Source of the DNA: CAZGXI01 sp964529715
Lineage (GTDB): Bacteria; Chloroflexota; Anaerolineae; Aggregatilineales; Ch27
NCBI GenBank assembly: GCA_964529715.1
Contig: CAZGXI010000023.1
Span: forward strand, 1-64,000
Direction: 5' to 3'
Length of the DNA stretch: 64,000 nt
The notes under the pieces were generated by a model that saw only the letters and a program-made list of their open reading frames with translations, made no database searches and had not been told where the DNA came from. The number at the start of each line of letters is the position of its first letter. Within the stretch, counting starts at the first letter, position 1. Position numbers and translations under genes: made by a program. This document shows, in pieces, positions 54,731 to 64,000 of the stretch.

Positions 54731-55774
54731 TCAGCGTGTGCTGGTGACTTTGGTCAGTGTGCGAGGATGATCCACGTCATAGCCCTTCGCCAGGCTCAAC
54801 CCCAGCGCGAAAAGCTGCCCCGGCACGACAGACACGACCGGCGAGAGCCATTCGGGGATGCCTTCGGGGATGATCAACGGCGTGCGGGCCAGTTCCAGGG
54901 CAGCCTGAGCGTCGCTGATGACGATCAGTTCGGCCTGCCGCGTGCGCAGGTCGTGTGCCAGGGCCAGCATGTCGTCTAACACGCGCCCGCTCGGCGCGAT
55001 CAGCAGCACCGGGAAGCCTGCTTCCACCTGGGCAATCGGGCCGTGCCGGAAGTCTGCCGAACTGTAGGGCGTAGCGGTGATGTAGGTCAGTTCCTTGAGC
55101 TTGAGCGCCAGTTCAAACGCAGTGGCGTAGTTATAGCCGCGACCGAGCGTGACGCAATAGAGCATGTAGCGATAGCGCTCTGCCAGCGCCGGAACGCGCG
55201 TACTGAGTCGGAGGGTGTGTTCCACCCAGCCCGGCAGCTGATGGAGTTCGTCCAGCAGTTCGGGGCGGCCCGACAGGGCGGCTGTCAGCAGCGCGAAAGC
55301 GGCCATTTGTGCGGTGAACGTCTTGGTGGCGGCCAGGCTGCGTTCCTCGCCGGCGTCGAGCGGGATGCAGTGCGCCGCTGCCTCTGCCAGCGGCGAGGCC
55401 GGGTCGTTGGTGATCGCCAGCGTCAGTGCCCCTTGCTCCCGTGCCTGCCGGACCACCTCGCGCACGTCCTCGCCTTTGCCGCTCTGCGATACACCGATCA
55501 CCAGAGCGTCGCGCACGTCGGGCATCCTGCCGTAGTAGGTCACAACCGACGGCGCGGCCAGTGCCACCGGCAGCCCGACCAGTGATTCCAGCAGATATTT
55601 GCCGTACACTGCCGCATTATCCGACGAGCCGCGTGCGGCGATAAGCACGAAGCGCAGCCCGGTCTGCCGAATGGTCGCTGCCAGGGCTTCTACGCGCTTG
55701 CCCTGTACCTCGATCAGGTGCGCCAGCACATCCGGCTGCTGATGGATTTCCTGTTCCAGAATAGTCTGGGGCAT
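54731..55774 (-). CDS. SIS-domain sugar isomerase (GlmS C-terminal/AgaS-like)
   Basis: The 347-residue protein has two SIS domains: FVLIAARGSSDNAAVYGKYLLESLVG, VIGVSQSGKGEDVREVVRQAR, IPLDAGEERSLAATKTFTAQM, and in the second half YCVTLGRGYNYATAFELALKLKELTYITATPYSSADFRHGPIAQVEAGFPVLLI. It lacks the glutaminase domain of GlmS, so it is a sugar-phosphate isomerase or deaminase of AgaS/FrlB type. The substrate is unknown. The ATG at 55774 was chosen because the GTG at 55807 overlaps the previous gene and lacks a ribosome binding site. Confidence 0.9.
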   Translation of the reverse strand: MPQTILEQEIHQQPDVLAHLIEVQGKRVEALAATIRQTGLRFVLIAARGSSDNAAVYGKYLLESLVGLPVALAAPSVVTYYGRMPDVRDALVIGVSQSGKGEDVREVVRQAREQGALTLAITNDPASPLAEAAAHCIPLDAGEERSLAATKTFTAQMAAFALLTAALSGRPELLDELHQLPGWVEHTLRLSTRVPALAERYRYMLYCVTLGRGYNYATAFELALKLKELTYITATPYSSADFRHGPIAQVEAGFPVLLIAPSGRVLDDMLALAHDLRTRQAELIVISDAQAALELARTPLIIPEGIPEWLSPVVSVVPGQLFALGLSLAKGYDVDHPRTLTKVTSTR

Positions 55775-55803
55775 AACCCACTCACTTTCGTTTGAACAAC
55801 GCC

Positions 55804-56151
55804 TCACCGCCGCGCAGAGCGCACGCCTTCGTCCTGGCGCGATAGCAGTAGCGTCTCCAGTTCCACGATCTCGTCCTCGTCCAGGGACTCGATCAACCGC
55901 TCGACCCGACGCGGATCAAGCCGCTTGGCCTTGCCGACATCCTGCTGCTCCACTTGCACCGTTCCTCCACTGGCCCGCACCCACACGGCCCAGGTTGAGG
56001 CGGCAGCCGTCAGCGCCAGCGTAATCACGATGATGGTGGCATTGCTGCCTCCAATATAGGACATATCTGCCAGGGTGAGAAAGACACCCAGAATAACCAT
56101 GAGCGCAGTCCAGATGGCAATGGTCGCCCACAGCCGTGGCCAGGCCTGCAT
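55804..56151 (-). CDS. Two-helix membrane protein of unknown function
   Basis: The 115-residue protein has two membrane helices (about 6-28 and 36-60) and a charged cytoplasmic tail (LDPRRVERLIESLDEDEIVELETLLLSRQDE). The tail looks like a short helix-turn motif. The ATG has AGGAGG six bases upstream. Its stop lies 30 bp before the SIS-domain gene start. The motif VELETLLLSRQDE is partly repeated by the small ORF at 56162-56275. Confidence 0.65.
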   Translation of the reverse strand: MQAWPRLWATIAIWTALMVILGVFLTLADMSYIGGSNATIIVITLALTAAASTWAVWVRASGGTVQVEQQDVGKAKRLDPRRVERLIESLDEDEIVELETLLLSRQDEGVRSARR

Positions 56152-56161
56152 TGCTGCCTCC

Positions 56162-56275
56162 TTAATAAAACTGACGTGGCATCCGGCATCCGGCGACGAT
56201 CAAAGCGTCGCAATGCCAGGCTGTAACCTCGTCCTGGCGCGCCAGGGGCAACGTCTCCAGTTTCACGTTGTTCAT
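56162..56275 (-). CDS. Possible small ORF with a duplicated C-terminal motif
   Basis: The 37-codon frame begins MNNVKLETLPLARQDE, which matches the tail VELETLLLSRQDE of the next gene at 10 of 13 positions. GGAA lies six bases upstream. DNA similarity spans about 48 bp. It is either a leftover of a partial duplication or a small protein. The rest of this 342-bp gap (56276-56432) shows nothing coding. Confidence 0.3.
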   Translation of the reverse strand: MNNVKLETLPLARQDEVTAWHCDALIVAGCRMPRQFY

Positions 56276-56432
56276 GATTGCTTCCAGCGTTAAACGTATC
56301 TGGCCTATCCGGTTTCTACGTTTGCCGGGCGCGAAAGTTTCGCCGTCCCGTATGCTACCCCGTTCCGGGCAGGACGGGCAACCACCCGCTGCAAACCGAC
56401 AGGCAGGTCAAGCGATGCTTGTGATTCTCCGG

Positions 56433-56460
56433 TTTACTTTTAAGGCAACAATACTACAAT
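56433..56460 (+). promoter_or_regulatory. Putative promoter for the TPR-membrane gene
   Basis: TTTACT (56433-56438) and TACAAT (56455-56460) are 16 bp apart, with the -10 box one mismatch from consensus. It lies 34 bp before the ATG at 56494. Confidence 0.45.
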
Positions 56461-56493
56461 AAGGGAAAGGGCCGCACTGCGACTGCCCAGGAG

Positions 56494-57372
56494 ATGCCTT
56501 CGGTGGACACGCTGACCCAGGAACGACTCCGCGAGGCCCAACGCCTGATTCAGATCGGACGCCGCGACGAGGCGCTGGCGCTGTTGAAGTCGATCCTTGC
56601 TGCCGACCGGACGAACGTGTCTGCATGGTGGCTGGCTGCCCAGACTGCTCCCAACCGGCAGGAGACGCAGGTTGCCCTGCGTGTGGTGCTCAAGCTCCAG
56701 CCGGATCACGTGGGTGCGCGCGCTATGCTGGCCCGTCTGGAAGAAAAGGTGCAGCCCGCTGCCCCACCGCCTACACTGCCCTCCGTTGGGAGTGATCCGT
56801 TTGCGCCGCAGCCGTTTCCGGTGGGCGCGTCTCCGGTCCTGGGCGATGCACCGCTCAAGGCTGTGCGGCGTTCTGAGGGGCAGGGGTGTCGGCGGAATGC
56901 CATCACGCTGGTCATTGTCGTCCTTAGTCTGGCGATCATGGTCGGTGGGGGGCTGCTGCTCATCCTCAACCTTACCGGCAGCCCGTTGCTGGCGCGCTTC
57001 AACCTGCCGGGAGCGCCGTCGCGCGATGACGCGACGCCCCATGTGATCGCGCCGGGCGCAGCAATCCAGGGGACGCTCGCCGCCGGGATGACTCAGGAAT
57101 TCCAGTTTCAGGGCCGTGAAGGGGCAATCCTCATGGCAGCCATCCAGTTCCTTACCCTGCCTGCCGACACAGATTGTAGCGGGGCTATCGTCCTGATCGA
57201 CCCGGACGGCTACAGGGTCGCTGTCAGCGGAGACACGAATTTTCTCGGTGCGACCGGCGGTTCTGTGCTGGAATACACGCTGGACATGACGGGCAACTGG
57301 CGGCTGCGCCTGATCGGACAGGAGGGGCACAGCGTCGGGCTGTATATGCTGATGTTCGATCTGGCGGAATGA
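56494..57372 (+). CDS. TPR-repeat membrane protein with C-terminal PPC-like domain
   Basis: The 292-residue protein has TPR-like helices (about 1-85; IQIGRRDEALALLKSILAADRTNVSAWWLAAQ), a Pro-rich linker, one membrane helix (about 140-160), and an outer domain with a beta-rich end (MTQEFQFQGREGAILMAAIQFL, GNWRLRLIGQEG) like pre-peptidase C-terminal domains. The start could be the ATG (ribosome binding site AGGAG directly before) or a GTG three codons later (56503) with better spacing. The function is unknown. Confidence 0.7.
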   Translation: MPSVDTLTQERLREAQRLIQIGRRDEALALLKSILAADRTNVSAWWLAAQTAPNRQETQVALRVVLKLQPDHVGARAMLARLEEKVQPAAPPPTLPSVGSDPFAPQPFPVGASPVLGDAPLKAVRRSEGQGCRRNAITLVIVVLSLAIMVGGGLLLILNLTGSPLLARFNLPGAPSRDDATPHVIAPGAAIQGTLAAGMTQEFQFQGREGAILMAAIQFLTLPADTDCSGAIVLIDPDGYRVAVSGDTNFLGATGGSVLEYTLDMTGNWRLRLIGQEGHSVGLYMLMFDLAE

Positions 57373-57503
57373 GGCGTTCTGCTGCGAGAATGAACCCTGT
57401 CGCTGCGCCGGGCATATCCGGGGGCAGCAGTTGGTGTTAGACTATACACCGGGTGTCCGCAAAGGTTTGTACCCCTTTTTACGCTCTGTTTGGGAGGCCA
57501 GGT

Positions 57504-58430
57504 TTGTCCACCTTGATCATTGTTAATCCGCACGCTGGTAATGGCCGCGCAGGCCGCCTGTGGAGCCGGATCGAACCGCTGCTATGGGAGGCGTTAGGCG
57601 ATCTCGTGATTGCCGTTACACAGCGCCCAGAGGAAGTCGCCAAACGCCTGCGTGAAAGCATCGACATGGGTCTCAAGCGTGTGATCACCGTTGGAGGCGA
57701 TGGCACCAATCACGTCATCATCAATGCGCTGGCCGACCTGGCCGAACGTCAGCCGGGCCTGCCGCTCCCGGTCCTGGGCAGCCTGCCCATCGGCACAGGG
57801 CGCGATTGGGCGCGCACGGTGGGTGTTCCCTTTGATCCCGAAGATGCCGTGCGTTGGCTGGCAATGGCGCAGCCTCGCCCGGTTGATCTGGGACACCTGG
57901 CGCATAGCAAGGGGGCATTTCACTTTTTGAATATCGCCAGTGCCGGGATCGGCGGCGAGGTAGATGCGCGGGTAAACGCCATTCGACGCCGTCGCTCGTG
58001 GACGTTCTTGGTGCAGACGGTCGGTGCACTGTTGCGCTACCGGCCTCGTTTCGTGCGTGTGATGTTGAACGGTGAGACCTGGTACGAAGGCACAGCGTTT
58101 ATCGTCGTCGTCGCCAACGGGCGCAGCTTTGGGCACGGCATGTATGTTGCGCCAGACGCCCAGATCGACGATGGCTTGTTCGACGTGGTGGTGGTGGAAG
58201 GAATGAGTCCGCTGGAAGCGATCCCGGCGTTGCCGTCACTTTACAAGGGTACGCACCTGCTGCGCAGTGATGTTCATCACACCCGCGCCGCCGACGTGCG
58301 GATCGAGTCGCCGCGCGGGCCGCTGGACCTGGACCTGGATGGGGAATACAGCCTGGCCGAAGACCTGCATTTCACCGTGCGGCCCGGTCTGCTGCAAATA
58401 CTCAGCCATCCGACAGCGGAGGAAACATAG
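57504..58430 (+). CDS. Diacylglycerol/lipid kinase (DgkB-YegS family)
   Basis: The 308-residue protein has the kinase motifs of the family: STLIIVNPHAGNGRAG at the start, VITVGGDGTNHVIINAL (glycine-rich GGDGT) and LPIGTGRDWARTVGVP. A C-terminal beta-sandwich part follows with FFHLNIASAGIGGEVDARV and GPLDLDLDGEY. The TTG start at 57504 is favoured by GGGAGG six bases upstream; a GTG start at 57453 is the alternative but has no ribosome binding site. Substrate (diacylglycerol, sphingosine or other lipid) is not fixed. Confidence 0.93.
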   Translation: MSTLIIVNPHAGNGRAGRLWSRIEPLLWEALGDLVIAVTQRPEEVAKRLRESIDMGLKRVITVGGDGTNHVIINALADLAERQPGLPLPVLGSLPIGTGRDWARTVGVPFDPEDAVRWLAMAQPRPVDLGHLAHSKGAFHFLNIASAGIGGEVDARVNAIRRRRSWTFLVQTVGALLRYRPRFVRVMLNGETWYEGTAFIVVVANGRSFGHGMYVAPDAQIDDGLFDVVVVEGMSPLEAIPALPSLYKGTHLLRSDVHHTRAADVRIESPRGPLDLDLDGEYSLAEDLHFTVRPGLLQILSHPTAEET

Positions 58431-58448
58431 CGCGGCGCGAAATCGCCC

Positions 58449-58874
58449 CTATTGCTGGTAAGCGCGCGGGCCATATTGGTCGATCAGCAGGTTGTCCAGC
58501 TCGGCGCGGCTATCGGGGAATTCCTTCAGCCGGCGGAAGAGTTCCATAAAGCCATGCGGCTTGACCAGGAACACGTTGCAGCCACGTTTGAAGGCATTGG
58601 CGATCATGGCCGGTTCGTCCCACATCGTTGCCACCAGCAACAGGCTATCTGGCAGTAGGGAGCGCAATTGCCCGACCAGTTCAATGCCGTGCATATCCGG
58701 TAATTGCAGATCGGTCGCCACCAGGGCGAGGTCGGGCATTTCGGCGGCGATGCGCAGTGCCGCCGCGCCGCTGTCGGCTCCTTGAACCTCGAACCCGGCC
58801 TGAGCGATCAAGCGCACCAGAAAATCCTGGTTGGCGGGTTCGTCCTCCACCACCAGCGCACGCGCTTTAGCCAT
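58449..58874 (-). CDS. Single-domain response regulator (CheY-like)
   Basis: The 141-residue receiver domain has the acidic pair ED (10-11), phospho-acceptor D55 in VATDLQLPD, T/S in VATMWDE and the Lys in FLVKPHGF. No output domain follows. It is on the minus strand, converging with the lipid kinase, and the partner kinase could be the one at 59580, although that gene has its own receiver gene. A palindromic hairpin lies just upstream of the start (58882-58923). Confidence 0.9.
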   Translation of the reverse strand: MAKARALVVEDEPANQDFLVRLIAQAGFEVQGADSGAAALRIAAEMPDLALVATDLQLPDMHGIELVGQLRSLLPDSLLLVATMWDEPAMIANAFKRGCNVFLVKPHGFMELFRRLKEFPDSRAELDNLLIDQYGPRAYQQ

Positions 58875-58881
58875 AAGAATT

Positions 58882-58923
58882 GGCGGCGGGGACTGTCGCC
58901 TTTAGGCGACAGGGGAAGCCGCC
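58882..58923. repeat. Compound palindrome upstream of a response regulator
   Basis: Outer arms GGCGGC (58882-58887) and GCCGCC (58918-58923) enclose inner arms CTGTCGCCT (58893-58901) and AGGCGACAG (58904-58912) with a 2-base loop. The 295-bp gap (58875-59169) also holds GC-rich inverted repeats near 59101-59115 and 59161-59180, the latter spanning the stop of the next gene. No gene was seen in the gap. Confidence 0.6.
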
Positions 58924-59169
58924 TTGCCCCTTTCGCAACCTTGTGCTATCCTGTGAACATACGGTCGGGCAACAGGCGTCCGCAGGATCATCGCCTCAGC
59001 GCGCGTCCGATGCGGCTCTTGAACAACTTCAGGTATCGGGTTGTGTGAGGAAGGCGCACACGTAAAATCTGAACCGTACATAAGAGAGAACCTCTTTCCA
59101 GGCCCGGACGGGGCCTTCGGAGCGTAACGTAGACCGCTGGGTCCTGCGTGCTCCGAGAAGCCGCCGCGT

Positions 59170-59574
59170 TTACGCGGCGGAGTCGTCACCTGTTCGTTCT
59201 CCACGTGCAGCAGACTTCCCGGCGTCATGGGTTTCAAACAGCGCCAGCAGTTCCGAAACCGGCAGTGGCTTGGGCAGATAGGCGTTGCAACCCGCTTCTA
59301 GGCAACGTTCGCGGTCGCCCAACATCGCATAGGCCGTGACGGCGACAATGGGGGTCTGCACGCCCTGTTGCCGCAGCGTTGATACCAGTTGCAGACCGTC
59401 CATCTGGCCTGCAAGCTGCAAATCCACCAGGATCAGGTCGGGAGGATTCTGGCCCAGCGACGTGAGTGCCGTCTCGGCTTCAGCATACGATTCGACCTCA
59501 TGCTGGCCCATCCGCGCCACGCGGCGCACCAGGGCCAGGTTCGCCAGGTTGTCCTCGACATACACGATACGCAA
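59170..59574 (-). CDS. Response regulator receiver domain protein
   Basis: The 134-residue receiver protein has LRIVYVEDNLANLALVRRVA, the acceptor Asp in ILVDLQLAGQMDG, T in VAVTAYAML, and Lys in NAYLPKPLPVSELL. A short polar tail follows. The start is the TTG at 59574, five bases after the stop of the upstream kinase gene, with AAAGGA inside the kinase end. Tight linkage shows co-transcription with the kinase. A GC-rich inverted repeat covers its stop codon. Confidence 0.88.
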   Translation of the reverse strand: MRIVYVEDNLANLALVRRVARMGQHEVESYAEAETALTSLGQNPPDLILVDLQLAGQMDGLQLVSTLRQQGVQTPIVAVTAYAMLGDRERCLEAGCNAYLPKPLPVSELLALFETHDAGKSAARGERTGDDSAA

Positions 59575-59579
59575 GGGAG

Positions 59580-61058
<1,479 letters not shown>

Positions 61059-61248
61059 AGAATCGACGCCAGCGGCATTTTGTAAATCTATAGCCGATTA
61101 TAATATAGAATGCATAAAAGTGTTGGGATAAAACGCTAAATAAACCGATATTTAACGATACCCTATCTTTTCCGGCGGCGCACAGGCTTATGGCCCGGTG
61201 GTTGCGCGCCGCCGGATGATCCCTTTTTCATCTTGTGAGCCGGATGGC

Positions 61249-62433
61249 TCAGTTGACTGTCTCGAAGATGCCCGCCGCGCCCATGCCGCCGCCGATGCAC
61301 ATCGTTACCATGCCGCGCCCACCGCCGCGCCGCCGCAGTTCGTGGAGCAGTTGCACGGTCAGCTTGGCCCCGGTTGCGCCGAGGGGATGGCCCAGCGCGA
61401 TGGCTCCACCGTTTACGTTAACGATCTCTGGGTTCAGGGCCAGTTCGCGCAGCACGGCCAGGCTTTGGGCGGCGAACGCCTCGTTCAGTTCGATCAGGTC
61501 CAGGTCGTCTGGCGTAAGTCCGGTCCGGCGCAGCAGGCGCGGGACCGCCGCCACCGGCCCAATGCCCATGATCTCCGGCGGCACGCCCGTCACGTCGAAG
61601 CCGACGAAGCGCGCTAGGGGCTGCACACCCAACCGTGCCGCCGTACCTGCTTCCATCAGGATCACGCCTGCTGCGCCATCGCTGAGCGGGGAGGCGTTGC
61701 CTGCCGTCACCGTGCCGTCTTGCTTGAAAGCCGGTTTGAGCTTTGCCAGGGCTTCTACGGTGGTATCGCGCCGCAGGTGTTCGTCTTCCTTGAGGATCAC
61801 CGTCTGGCGGAGCACCTGCCCATCCGGTCCCAGGGATACTTCCTCAAAAGCAAACGGGACGATTTCCTCGGCGAACTTGCCGGCATCCTGGGCAGCGGCG
61901 GCTTTCTGGTGGCTGCGATAGGCGAATTCATCCTGCGCCTCGCGGGTGATGCCATACCGCTCAGCGACGCGCTCTGCCGTCAGCCCCATGTTCATGTAGA
62001 CGCCGGGGTTGTGTTCGGCCAGCGTGGGGTTAGGGCTGACATGGAAGCCTGTCATGGGTACGGCGCTCATCGATTCTACCCCTCCGGCAATGATCACATC
62101 CGCGCCGCCGGCGACGACCCGCTCAGCAGCGGCGGCAATAGCCTGCAGGCCGCTGGCGCAAAAGCGGTTGATCGTCTGGGCGGGAACCTCCACCGGCAGC
62201 CCGGCCAGGATAGCCGTCGCGCGCGCCACATTGAGGCCCTGTGGCCCTTCTGGAAAGGCGCAGCCCAGGACAACGTCGTCGATTTGCGCCGGGTCGAGTT
62301 TGCCTTCTACCTGGCGCAGCAGGTCGCGGATCACGGTCGCTGCCATATCCTCTGGACGGGCGTTGCGGGCGAGGCCTTTTTTCGATTTTCCCACTGCCGT
62401 GCGAGCCAGCGCCACAATAACCGCTTCTCTCAT
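61249..62433 (-). CDS. Acetyl-CoA acetyltransferase (thiolase)
   Basis: The 394-residue thiolase II/I-type enzyme condenses or cleaves acyl-CoA. C92 in NRFCASGLQAIAAAA is the acyl-binding Cys; the C-terminal set NVNGGAIALGHPLGATGAK (His) and CIGGGMGAAGIFE (second Cys) complete the site. The length is usual. The start overlaps the next gene by 4 bp (ATGA). No other beta-oxidation genes lie next to it, so biosynthetic or degradative use is open. Confidence 0.95.
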   Translation of the reverse strand: MREAVIVALARTAVGKSKKGLARNARPEDMAATVIRDLLRQVEGKLDPAQIDDVVLGCAFPEGPQGLNVARATAILAGLPVEVPAQTINRFCASGLQAIAAAAERVVAGGADVIIAGGVESMSAVPMTGFHVSPNPTLAEHNPGVYMNMGLTAERVAERYGITREAQDEFAYRSHQKAAAAQDAGKFAEEIVPFAFEEVSLGPDGQVLRQTVILKEDEHLRRDTTVEALAKLKPAFKQDGTVTAGNASPLSDGAAGVILMEAGTAARLGVQPLARFVGFDVTGVPPEIMGIGPVAAVPRLLRRTGLTPDDLDLIELNEAFAAQSLAVLRELALNPEIVNVNGGAIALGHPLGATGAKLTVQLLHELRRRGGGRGMVTMCIGGGMGAAGIFETVN

Positions 62434-63098
62434 CGCGCGCCACTCCTTGCATTTAACGCCTGCACAATCTGATCGACGCCGCTGACGAAGTCGTGCTTGC
62501 CGCCCTGCGACGGGTGGCGCACCTTGCGATGGGGAATGCCCAGCCGTTTAAGCGTGGTTTCTGCCTTGTTGCCGACGGCGACTACCACTTCTACCGGGAA
62601 CAGGTCCAGCATCCACCGCACGAACGGCTCGCCCAGGTCCAGTTCCGACGCGCGCGGCGGGCGGTTAGACCAGGGATTGCCGGCCTTGAACGGGTGGAAA
62701 GGAAAGGCCGGCCAGATCACCGGCAGTGGATCAAGCCGGGCAATGGTGCCCCAGACAATCGTGCCGCTCGGCTCCCGACGAATCTTTCCGCGCTCGACGG
62801 TTGCCCGGTAGCCGCGCTCTACGCCGAACAACCCGATCGGCGGGGCATCTGGCCCGACGCGGTCGTGGATCAGCGTGTACTCGCTGGTGAAAGGAAGTCC
62901 GGTCAGGCGCATCCCCTGATAGCCGGGCGCTTCGCCGAACAGCAGCAGGCGCGGGCGGCGCTCCACCATCGCGCGCAGGTAGAGGCGCAGGTTGTCCCGG
63001 CGGACGGCGTTTGCCTCCACGTCGTAGGCGTACTGGTTGAAGGCGTCGTCGGCGGGCCGGACCCGCGCCAGACGGTCGATGAAATCCTCGAAGGACAT
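62430..63098 (-). CDS. Uracil-DNA glycosylase superfamily protein
   Basis: The 222-residue protein has the UDG-like fold signature: LLLFGEAPGYQGMRLTGLPFTSE (catalytic loop, about 53-75) and PSQGGKHDFVSGVDQIVQAL near the end. VVVAVGNKAETTLKRLGI matches the motif in SMUG/family-4-like members. The usual G-x-A-P sequence is intact. The exact base substrate is unclear. The ATG at 63098 has GAGG six bases upstream. It overlaps the thiolase start. Confidence 0.8.
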   Translation of the reverse strand: MSFEDFIDRLARVRPADDAFNQYAYDVEANAVRRDNLRLYLRAMVERRPRLLLFGEAPGYQGMRLTGLPFTSEYTLIHDRVGPDAPPIGLFGVERGYRATVERGKIRREPSGTIVWGTIARLDPLPVIWPAFPFHPFKAGNPWSNRPPRASELDLGEPFVRWMLDLFPVEVVVAVGNKAETTLKRLGIPHRKVRHPSQGGKHDFVSGVDQIVQALNARSGAR

Positions 63099-63106
63099 AT
63101 CCGGCC

Positions 63107-64000
63107 TCAGTACCATTTCAACCTGCGGAAGATCACCAGCAACAGCGCCACTGTCCCGCCCATGAGCGCGATCACAAACGGCACGCCCCAGGGCGCATCG
63201 AAGGGCGGCCACGTCTGTGCGAAGTTCATGCCATAGAAGCCGCCGATCACCGTCATGAAGCCGATCACCACCGTGTAGACGGTCAGGCGGTTGACGACCT
63301 GGTTCAGCCGGTTCGACACCGACGACATATACAGGTCCATCATGCCCGTCAGCGTGTCACGGAAGGTGTTTACCGTGTCGGCGATCCACAGCAGGTGATC
63401 GGACACGTCACGCAGGTATGGTTGTAAGGCAGCCTGGTCGATGAACGGCAGTTGATGGTGATTCAACACGTTCATCATCTCGCGCTGCGGCCACACCACG
63501 CGCCACATATCGATTAGCTCACGCTTGAGTTCAAACAGCCGATTCAACAGTTCAGGTGTAGGTTGGATGAGCACGCGGTCGCCCAGGTTCTCGATCTCCT
63601 CGGCCAGGTCGTCCAGCACGGGGAAGTAGGCGTCCACCACCACGTCCAGCACAATATACAGCAGCGTGCTGATCGACATCTGCGCCGCGCCGGTGTGATC
63701 GATGCGGGTCTCGATCTCACCGATCAGCGGTTCGACTCCCTGGTGAACGGTGACGACATAGTTGCGCCCGACGAAGACGTCCAGCTCGCGGAACACCATG
63801 CCGTCCCGTCCTGCGCTGAATGAGTTCAGGATGAGAAACAGGTAGCCACTGTATTCTTCGACTTTGGGACGTTGGCGCTGGTTGCGCGTGTCCTCGATAG
63901 CCAGCGGATGAAAGTGGAACACCTCCGCCATGATGCGGACGTGCATTTCCGTCGGGCCAGCGATGTCTACCCAGACTGTGCCGCTCTCCGACGCCAACAG
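63107..64000 (-). CDS. corA: CorA-family magnesium transporter (N-terminus beyond window)
   Basis: The frame covers about 297 residues with the CorA fold: a cytoplasmic domain (FHFHPLAIEDTRNQRQRPKVEEYSGYLFLIL), a long helix region, and two C-terminal membrane helices with the signature YGMNF (YGMN, about 260) and a basic end RRLKW. The N-terminus may be truncated by the window end; the first in-window start-like codon is TTG at 63997, but the reading frame is open beyond. It mediates Mg2+ or Co2+ uptake. It precedes the UDG-like gene by 8 bp. Confidence 0.93.
   Translation of the reverse strand: MLASESGTVWVDIAGPTEMHVRIMAEVFHFHPLAIEDTRNQRQRPKVEEYSGYLFLILNSFSAGRDGMVFRELDVFVGRNYVVTVHQGVEPLIGEIETRIDHTGAAQMSISTLLYIVLDVVVDAYFPVLDDLAEEIENLGDRVLIQPTPELLNRLFELKRELIDMWRVVWPQREMMNVLNHHQLPFIDQAALQPYLRDVSDHLLWIADTVNTFRDTLTGMMDLYMSSVSNRLNQVVNRLTVYTVVIGFMTVIGGFYGMNFAQTWPPFDAPWGVPFVIALMGGTVALLLVIFRRLKWY

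Noticed and set aside
58875..59169. Small RNA gene in the hairpin-rich gap
   Set aside because: Several GC-rich inverted repeats are present, but no promoter with terminator pair defines a transcript; repeat elements are the simpler reading.

Overview
The window is about 62% GC by eye, densely coded, and reads as a chromosomal segment of a Chloroflexota bacterium, most likely an Anaerolineae-type lineage. This placement is an inference from style, not a marker-gene result. The signs are lipoproteins with long Thr/Pro linkers, very large secreted beta-propeller proteins, multiheme c-cytochromes beside a CCG-type Fe-S oxidoreductase, and many short perfect intergenic palindromes. No phage, transposase, CRISPR array, rRNA or replication origin was seen.

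Layout. 1-3105: the end of pheS and all of pheT, separated by a four-helix-bundle (23S-IVS type) gene enclosed by inverted heptamer arrays. 3243-8829: two paralogous SGNH-like secreted proteins around a WD40 propeller. 8998-10519: rarA and a truncated PIN-domain fragment. 10546-12462: two unknown proteins and a small GTPase on the minus strand. 12572-15711: an aldo/keto reductase, heme O synthase and a cation/Ca2+ exchanger. 15742-22741: a methionine/one-carbon cluster (cobalamin MetH, adenosine deaminase, a membrane protein, and a homocysteine methyltransferase-MTHFR fusion), followed by a nucleoside phosphorylase and GNAT pair. 24509-28633: a 1374-aa propeller protein. 28677-31492: tRNA-Asn, a cellobiose-2-epimerase-like gene and infC-rpmI-rplT. 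31748-37160: an rRNA/tRNA methyltransferase, a DUF711 protein, a GAF-STAS membrane sensor, and hisS behind what looks like a complete histidine attenuator. 37165-44027: mostly surface or hypothetical proteins, a PHP phosphatase, a DUF1015 protein, and an ECF sigma with a probable anti-sigma factor. 44181-52942: lpdA, a 10-heme and a 9-heme cytochrome, a membrane-anchored protein and an HdrD/GlpC-like membrane Fe-S oxidoreductase. 53074-64000: signalling proteins, a SIS sugar isomerase, a lipid kinase, a sensor kinase with response regulators, a thiolase, a uracil-DNA-glycosylase-like protein and CorA.

How the genes fit together. MetH, the Hcy methyltransferase-MTHFR fusion, adenosine deaminase and the nucleoside phosphorylase plausibly form a methyl-cycle and adenosine-salvage unit. 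The two cytochromes and the Fe-S membrane protein plausibly form a quinone-to-periplasm electron route. The sigma/anti-sigma pair and the kinase/receiver pair are local regulatory units joined by overlapping or near-adjacent reading frames.

The strongest unusual signals are these. (1) Upstream of hisS there is a promoter, a 15-residue leader peptide with four His codons (three consecutive), a competing antiterminator and an intrinsic terminator. (2) Arrays of diverging 7-bp repeats enclose the pheS-pheT inserted gene, and a similar gene-less pair lies at 11616-11751. (3) A palindromic repeat sits in frame inside metH. (4) Two SGNH paralogues both carry Cys where the nucleophilic Ser is expected. 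(5) infC may start at an AUA codon. (6) A small upstream ORF and a 17-bp palindrome precede the nonaheme cytochrome gene.
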